This document shows, one piece after another, positions 32,401 through 41,400 of a stretch of DNA of 64,000 bases (its first letter is position 1; each line of letters begins with the position of its first letter). The DNA comes from Limnoperna fortunei. Its lineage: Eukaryota; Mollusca; Bivalvia; Mytilida; Modiolidae. The DNA lies in the NCBI GenBank assembly GCA_944474755.1, contig OX104119.1, forward strand, positions 44,231,927 to 44,295,926, in the 5' to 3' direction. Both the position numbers and the translations under genes were made by a program. Below the pieces are notes generated by a model that searched no databases, was not told the origin of the DNA, and saw only the letters and a program-made list of their open reading frames with translations.

Positions 32401-35400
32401 TAATTCCAATAAAAAACGGCAAACAATATGCGTATTGAACATATTTTCAAAACGATTTATGTCTTTCAAACGTATTACGCGCCATTTGTTTATTTACCGG
32501 ATGTGACTAATTACCGGAAGTAAACAACGAAGAAAAGTAATGTACAACGGCCCATAATGAAAAAGCGTAATATTTTTGATAAACAAACACTTTTAATTGG
32601 TTTCAAACTTCAGTTCTTTCAAAGAGTATTGTACTTTAACAATTTTCTTTGATAAGTTTTGAGCTTCACTTGAAAGAATAAAGATGTATATAATTATTGA
32701 CATCATGATAAGTTCTGTAGATGGGTGTCCCATGAAGCAATTTGGATCAGTACAACTTTGATTAATGATAAAGGTTATGTGCTGTTTGATATTGCATACC
32801 ATGAATAATAATGAGAAAGAAAGAAAAAAAAACAGAATCTAAGTGTGTTATGGTTTTAAAACACAAGAGAAATAATCCTGGAAATTGATGTAAATAATGA
32901 AAAATGTATGTAACTACTGCGAAATAAATTATTTGTACGGCCCCCTGACTTCTCCCTAGTGTCTCCTGAAGTCTCCCTATCAGGGCCTGACTTCTCCCTG
33001 TTTGGCTGCCAGGGAGAAGTCACTTCTCCCTACTTTTTTAGAGTGTGGTGACCCCTGAATTAAAGGTAATGTTTTTGAAAAAAAAAATGTTAATGCATAT
33101 AAAATGTCATCAGTAATATCAAGGTTATAAAATTTGCTACATCTATTCAATATCTAATCAGTGGCTCTCAAACCCCAAAAAAGGGCCTCGGTGGCCGAAT
33201 GGTTAAGGTGGTTTATCTACTATTGATCATGTGGTATGTGACTGTGAATGCAGGTTCGATTCTTACTGCAGGCAGGGTGTACTTGACTTCAATCTTAATT
33301 GACAAGGATTTCCAGTTTTTGTCTCGCCTGCGACGAAAGTCGCTGGAGGCGAGACATATGTATGGGAATCCGGCGGCGGCGGCGGCGTAAACACTTGACA
33401 TCTTGCTTCATATCTTTGTAAGCCCAAGCCCTAGGTCCATCAAATTTGGTCCAGAGGTAGCTTATGATGAGTACTTGCCAGTCAGTCACCTGTCACCTGA
33501 CCTTGACCTCAATTTCACGGTCCAGCGACTACGTTAAAGTTTTTGGGTTACGACAGTTCCTCTGTAACTGCGCATGGTAGGATGACAATATTTGGTGTAT
33601 AGGTTGCTGATGACTAGTACATGACTGTCTGGTAGGTGTCACCTGACCTTGACCTCAATTTCACGGTCCAACGACTACGTTAAAGTTTTTGGGTTACGAC
33701 AGTTCCTCTGTAACTACGCATGGTAGGATGACAATATTTGGTGTATAGGTTGCTGATGACTAGTACATGACTGTCTGGTAGGTGTCACCTGACCTTGACC
33801 TCAATTTCACGGTCCAGCGACTACGTTAAAGTTTTTGGGTTACGACAGTTCCTCTGTAACTACGCATGGTAGGATGACAATATTTGGTGTATAGGTTGCT
33901 GATGACTAGTACATGACTGTCTGGTAGGTGTCACCTGACCTTGACCTCAATTTCACGGTCCAGCGACTACGTTAAAGTTTTTGGGTTATGACAGTTCCTC
34001 TGTAACTACACATGGTAGGATGACAATATTTGGTGTATAGGTTGCTGATGACTAGTACATGACTGTCTGGTAGGTGTCACCTGACCTTGACCTCAATTTC
34101 ACGGTCCAGCGACTACGTTAAAGTTTTTGGGTTATGACAGTTCCTCTGTAACTACACATGGTAGGATGACAATATTTGGTATATAGGTTGCTGATAAATA
34201 GTACATGACTGTCTGGTAGGTGCCATTTGACCTTGACCTCAATTTCACGGTCCAGTGACTACGTTAAAGTTTTTAGGTTACTGCTGTTCCCCTGTAACCA
34301 AGCATGGTAGGATGACAATATTTGGTATATAGGTTGCTGATGAATAGTAAATGATTGACTGGTAGGTGTCACCTGACCTTGACCTCAATTTAACGGTTCA
34401 GCGACTTCGTTAAAGTTTTTGTATTAGGACAGTTCCTCTGTAACTATGCATAGTATGGTGACAATAATTGGTATACAGGCCGCTGCTCATAATTAATGCT
34501 ATTTACGTAATGCTTATGACGAAATTTATTTTCGTTACTGATGCGGAATTCAGGCGAGACGTTTTTCTGTGTCCACACTTGTTCTACTGCAGGTCTGGGG
34601 TTTTCTGGGTTTTCTGGGTACTCCGGCTTCCTCCCTCAATAAAAAATGGATGCCATGATATAGCTGAAAAATTGCTGAAAGTGGTATCACAAAATCTAAA
34701 CAATAAAAAAGACAATCAAACCCTAAAAGTAAGTTTTGCATGTTAAAAGTAACATAAAGTTTGTTAATGGATTTTGTGAGAGCCAAAATCTGGAATTATG
34801 TTACATTTCCATAGACTTAATTATTTATAGGATAATTAATTGGGCGGAGTGAATATTCAAAATATGATCACGAGTACCGCATAACGCATCTGATTTAACG
34901 AGTTTAATCTGATGCTTTATGTGGCACGAGTGATCATATTTTGGATATTCACGATGCCCAATTGATTATCCTATTTATTATATAGATCAAAATTGTTTTC
35001 ATAGAAATTTTAATGCTTAATACTAAATTTTATGAATGGCGGATGAATATCTGTATAGTACAAAACCAACTGCAACTTTGGCGGGAAAAAACCTGTGAGT
35101 GAAAATAAACGATAATTTTCACATGTGATTTACCGTGATTTCTGTCGCTCGGAAAATTCGATATTTCATCTCTATCTAATCTGGTATCTTTATGTTGTTT
35201 TCATTGATTTCAAATTATTTAATTTTTAGGTATGCAAAAAATGATGAAGAAATCCGTGACCAACCTTTTGGTATTGAGGTTCGTAATGTACGTTGCATCA
35301 AATGCAGAAAATGGGGTCATGTGAATACAGACAAAATATGTCCTCTTTTCAACACAGACCTGGCAGCTGAGCCTCCACAACGTAAGTCTGTGGTTAATTT

Positions 35401-38400
35401 GTTATTATCTTATTGCGAAAAATTGAAGTTAATTATTAATTATGATGCAGTAACGATTTTTACATGAAAAATTTGTTACAAGATATTTAGTGATGGCAGA
35501 ATGAATGTGGGAACCTTGGTAGACAAGCTGGAAGTTTTAGCTTAGAAATTTCACACACCCATTAATCGGCTCATTTTGATATGTGGCAAAAACAAAAGCA
35601 TGTTTTTACTACCAACAAATTTGATAAAATTGAAATGATTATCCAAGTCACGTTTTTTTTCAGCCTTACAAGTTTCAGCCCTAAAATTTCTCCTTCTTAT
35701 TATGTTTTTTTTTATCCTCATTGTTTTAATACATTATTAGGTTTCTACAAACTTTCTCTGCGGCTGAAATTTGTCAATATACCACTAGTTTTGTATGCTT
35801 ATTTGCTTTTTAGTTTTAAAAAATTTATAATGAAAACAAATTGTTACCTCTATGTAATCTGAAAAACTGTTTTTACAAAACAAACTGTAGTACATGTGAG
35901 AAAAAAATTATCATTTGTCTGTGATTATTTTTTTAACAGCATCTACTAGTGCTGCATCATTGTTGGAAGGAATGAAAGAAGATGGTTTCAAATTGAAACA
36001 AAGCATTCTGGGAAGGATGGCTGAAGATCCTACAGCAGAGCATGAGGTCATTCATTTTTTAAAACTTTTACTTAGTTTTACTTAAAATATAGATATTTTT
36101 ACAATTACCGAAGTAACTGAGAGTAATAGAGACTCAAGACTTTGTGACATTCAGTTATTAATGGAATAAAAGTGAGTAGATAGTGAGAAAATCTTTCCAT
36201 TTATATCTATTGCTTAAAAATAATGCCTTTTTTGCAGATTTATGTTTATTTTTTTTACATAAACTGTTTTTTTTCTTTTTCAGAAATTGTTAGAAAGTGG
36301 TGATGAAGATGACCCTGAGGTTAAATTTCTAAAATCCTTGTCTGCTAAACAAAAGAAGAAACTATTAAAGTATGTTTTGTTTGTTTTTGTTTGAATGGTG
36401 TTTTACCGCCACTTTCAGCATTTTTTCAGCTATTTCAAGGCGTCCAGTTTTTATTGGGGGAGGAAGCCGGAGTACCCGGAGAGAACCCCCGACCTGCGGT
36501 AGGAAAACTGGCAATCCTTGTCAATTAAGATTGGAGTCGAGTACACCCTGCCTGCAGTGAGAATCGAAACCGCAATCTCAGTGTTGACAGACCACGTGAT
36601 CAATAGTAGACGAACTACCTTGACCACTCGGCCACCGAGGCCCCTTAAAGTATGTATTAAACTCCCAGGTGAAAACGACACATGATTTCACATTTATCTG
36701 CATGATTTGATTCAGTTCTTCATGTAGCTCTTTATAATGTATTACCATAAAAAGCCGGGTATTGTCTGCAATTAAATATTGTCTACACCCCTTTCTTGGA
36801 CCAGAAAATTGCCAAAAAATTGTTGTATGCATGTACATTCTGCACGTACATGTTTTCACGAAATAATCCTAGAAGAATAAATATGAGTATGACTTGACCA
36901 TGCTTTTTTAAAATTGCAATTGTATTTGTATTATGTAAATTTATTTTCTCTTGAAATACCATTAATGTATCTAGTTTTATTATATCCCCCGCAAACTTGT
37001 TTTGGGGGGTATATAGGAATCACCATGTCTGTCTGTCTGTCTGTCCATCAATGCACATCCATTGTAACTGCAACTCCTCCTAAACTCCTTGATGAAATTA
37101 TATAGGAAGTACATTATATGTAGATGTGCATGAAGGATTTTTATTGACCTTGGATATCATTAAGGAGAGATAATTGGACTTGAAAGTGAAGCGGGGGGTA
37201 TCACTTTGTGAGCTTGCTCACAGTCCACACTTGTTTATTTCTTGTAATTAATAAATAAAATATTAAATAATACCTTGTCATATCTTCTATTTGTATCATT
37301 GTTAAAATACATTTCAAAACCAAACCAATTTGTCAACTTCCTTTAATCATCAAAAGCAAAGAAAACAAAAAAAGATTACTTGTTCTATTTTAATCCCTCA
37401 ACAAGTGCAATCAAAACAGTGATCTTTAACAACTGCAGATAAAGTAGTTGAAAAACTTTCAGTACAGCTAGAACTTTTAAGAAGTTTTTTTTGCTGATGT
37501 GTGTATATGTTAAGGTATTTTGTCATTTACATATTGCTATTTATATTGAACAAAATACAGGATATGTGGTTTGTTGATAATTCTTGCAAAGGTTGACTAT
37601 TTCTTGTCACCAAGATACATTGTACCTTTGTTACAATGTATACATATTAACTGTTTTTATTAAAGTTACAAATTAGTAACACTGTAGAATTGTTTTGCTA
37701 CCATTAATACAGAGTGACTTTAATCTGTCCAAGATATTGTAAACAGACTTATTTTTATTTTTGCAGTGTTCTAATTTTCGCTCTTTTCAGGGTATACTAA
37801 AAGCTGCGAAAAGTAGTACCCATGAAAATGCACAAATCTGATATCTAATGGGACTAATTATAAAAACGTGGAAGTTAAAAGAACATGTGAATTGGACAAC
37901 ATAACATGATCTGGCAAAATAAGTTCAAAGGAACATAAATATGCTTACTTTGGATACAAATTAAATGCTTCATCTGTCAACATATTAATTTAATTCATAG
38001 TTGGTACAACATAACATAATATAAAATGTTTAGCCTGTGTTGAAGTGTTTTTTCTGGCTTTTCCAGAAAGCTTAATCAAATACAAGAAGGAAAAGCTAAA
38101 AAATCAAAGAAAGACAAGAAACAGAAAAAGAAAAAGCAGAGGTCATCATCAGGTAAGTTTTGAACAAATAGTATAATCATGATTGTAACAGAAAAAATTG
38201 AAAATTGACAAACTGACTGTCACAAGAAAACAAAGACATTAGCAATCTGAATGTCTTAACAAAACAAAGAAAGCGAGCAGTCTGACTGTCACGACAAAAC
38301 AAAAAAAATCTGCAATCTTAATGTCCAATCAAAGCAAAGAAAATTGCCAGTCAGAATGTCCCAACAACAAAAAATTGGTGATCGATAAAATCTTTTGAGG

Positions 38401-41400
38401 TCCTTTGTTAATCATATGGTCTGACATTTTTATTTATACTACATATTTTGTTTGTTTCAATGGAGTTTTCGACAGTTTTATCAGATTTTTAGGTAACTTG
38501 TGGCATTTGGTTTACAAAATGGAGCAAGTTTAAGTATTCCATAATAATCCAGCTTTTGAGCAGCAACCTAGCAACCCTGGTATATATATGCTTGACTTGT
38601 TGTAAGTTAAACACATAACCATAGTGTTGACTTGCCAGATATCAATAATAAAAATGACTTTGAGAGTATTTAGCTATTCTTATATCAAGCATCCTTAATG
38701 CTTCTTTGCTCTGTTGGAAATAAAAACCGAGGTAATAAATATTTAGAGATTTCAAAGAGGAAATGTATGATACATCTCAGATCATGAATGACCCATTGAC
38801 CTATGGCTTCATTTACAATCAATTTACAACTGTGGTGCAACATTGCTGACTTGAATGCAACATGTTAGCACAATGAAAATTCAACTCCACATGTTTGAAT
38901 AGTTAGTAACTGTAAGCAGTCAGATAAAAGCTTGCAAAACGTGTAGGTCTTCTCACCTTATTTATATTATATAACATATTTTTACATAACCTGTGTTTTT
39001 CATCAATAACTATTGGTTTATGCCGTTCCATATGAAGTAATATGGTTCTTTGCAATGGTTATCCCTGAAGACCACACACTTCCTTGACCATAGCCACAAT
39101 GCATCAACACTGTCTAGTAATTTAAATCAACAAAATACATTTGCATTTCAAATAAGGACTCAAGCATTTATTGAAATGAAATTAAATACAGATATAAGAA
39201 TAAAATGCATTTTTTTGAAGTTCACATTTTCATCATACATCAATGAAACTCAAAGAGATGCATTCAGTTCCTAAATAGTTGCCATCTCACTCAAATAACA
39301 TACAAATTTAACTATAAATTTACAAAGCACAAATATGTCCTTCAACAGCTATATACAAATGTTTGGAAAAATTAAAAACATTAAAATTTGTTCTTTCATT
39401 TTGATAGATTCTGAAGATTACAGTTCAAAGAAAAAGAAAAAGACAACAGATTCTGGAAGTGATGATGAACCTGATAGAAAAAAGAAAAAAAGGAAAAAGA
39501 AATACAGCTCAGAATCAGATTCAGGTAAGTTTTACTGGCATTCTGCCAAATCTTAAGGGCTGATTTTACAAATGTATATGTTTATTGACAGGAAATAGTT
39601 ATGGAGTGTCCATTTTACATGTTGGTCCTAAAAGGGCATCCAAAATGGCTGCAAAAAATTTTCTTGCTTCTGATTGGCTGATTAAAAATATTATTGATAC
39701 TTCTGTTCAATTAATATGACCATGCTGGCTTGTAAAAGTGGAGGCATTTGTAAAAGTTATAATTCTATTCATTATCTATATATAGACCTGAATATCAAAG
39801 AGCATTTTTTTCTAATTTAACAGTTTAAATTTTGTTGGTCATTGAAAAATGGTCTTCCTAGCCAAGGTCCGAGGTTTTCTTTAGGTACCCAGGCTTTCTC
39901 CCCCAATAGAAACTGGTTGCCACAATACATTCAGGATGACATGTTACAAGTAAACAAACAATAAATTAATTCAAAGCAGGACCACAGGGCATACAATTTT
40001 GACATCAACTTTAAATGTGTAGTGTATGGTGTGTTCAGAAGGGACACACATTTAGCCATTTGTATTGGCTACAATGCACATTTTCTCACACTCATCAAAC
40101 ACACTTCCTGCTATGGGGCATTGACAGGCTTTTTATAATATGGCCTTTTTGGAATTCCCCATTCTCCAAGCCAGACCTTATAAAATCAGTTTTCCCTTCA
40201 GATTGGAAGTTTACCTGTCATAAACCAATGAAGAAGAGGCCTTAATAAATTAAAGTGTTGTGTACATAAACTAGCATTAATCTGTGTCAATCAGTAAACA
40301 TGTACACATGATGATAGTTTAACAGTAATTTATGACATTTAAATGTGATCTTTGTCCAAGCTTATAAATTACGGATTGAAAAACAGATATGGATTATAAT
40401 CAGTTTAATCAGGCATCAAAAATACCTTGACTAGCAAAACATCAACATGCAGAATTATCACTTAATGATAAAGTAAAGTTTATTAAGGACTATTGCCATA
40501 ACTTTAAAGCCAAACTTTTAAAAAGAGTGCTTGATATAGGCAAATCTACTGTAGGTCACATAATTAGTAAGAAAGGCACATACTAACAACAGTTTAACAT
40601 CAACCCAAACAAGCTGAGATACAATACTTACTGTGAATTGTTTCGCATCAATGACCTTGTCCCTAAATTTCACTAAACCGACCATTTATCTCTGTTTCAC
40701 TGGTGACTGGTTTAGAGGGATTTCTGTGCAGTCCTTTCTGTGAAGTTTTCAGTATCATGTCTGCAGATTCATCATGTATTTTGGTTATTTAGACAAGGAC
40801 ATGTCAACCTGTATGTTATATAAACTTTTATTAGACAAGATATCAGAAATACTCATATATGTATTTATATAAAAATGGCTCCTTAATATGCAGGTGCCAT
40901 ACAAGATTTAGCTGAGAATTAGTTTTATTTTCAATTTAAGCAGCGAGTACAAATAAACTTTATATTTTCTGACACTGTACGAATATTGTTTTTATCCTGC
41001 AACCCTAAAAAACATTTTATAATACTGAAAAACTTTCACTTTTAGCCGATTTCTCAGTTAAAATTTTCGGCGCGTAATCTAGTGATAATGACGTCACAAA
41101 CGTCATAAACCAGAACAGAATACTAAATGTCGTAAGACGTGAGGTCAAGGGTACCAGGAGACTTTATTCGGCACTGCCGAATAAAGCAAAAATTTATTCG
41201 GCTACCTTTATTGGACAGTAAATGTACTGATTGCAGGATAAAAGGATATTATATTGTGTGTATTATGTATCCAAAGATAACATTAGTATACATTCAGAAC
41301 TAAGTTTACATGTAAAAAGGACAAGAGTTATGTTGGGGGTTTAATTTGATGTTACACATAACAGCAATAATGATTTATTTGTTACAGATCAAGATGAAAG

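Larger units (their letters stand above)
33183..34714 (+). mobile_element. SINE split by a later insertion (33183-33320 and 34583-34714)
   Basis: The left part has the tRNA head GGTGGCCGAATGGTTAAGG and runs to GATTTCCAGTTTTT. The right part resumes at TCTACTGCAGGTCTGGGG and ends with the tail after ATTGCTGAAAGTGG. Flanks TCAAACCCCAAAA and TCAAACCCTAAAA form the SINE target duplication, which proves the two pieces are one insertion. Confidence 0.88.
31440..35229 (+). other. CIR1 intron 4, nested mobile elements
   Basis: The intron contains a hAT-like MITE (32210-33057), a SINE split by a tandem-core element (33183-34714) and a foldback MITE (34829-34975). The rest is AT-rich. Confidence 0.7.
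39530..41387 (+). other. CIR1 intron 9
   Basis: This intron carries a SINE tail relic (about 39865-39965) and a TIR element (40992-41241). The rest is AT-rich with no exon seen. Confidence 0.6.

Noticed and set aside
33496..34480. Regularly spaced repeats that could suggest a CRISPR array
   Set aside because: The whole 146-bp unit repeats with no variable spacers, and the sequence is animal genomic DNA inside a transposon.
36370..36655. Extended CIR1 exon using the downstream GTATGT
   Set aside because: The frame runs into TGA a few codons into the SINE, so it would truncate the protein; kept only as a cryptic site.
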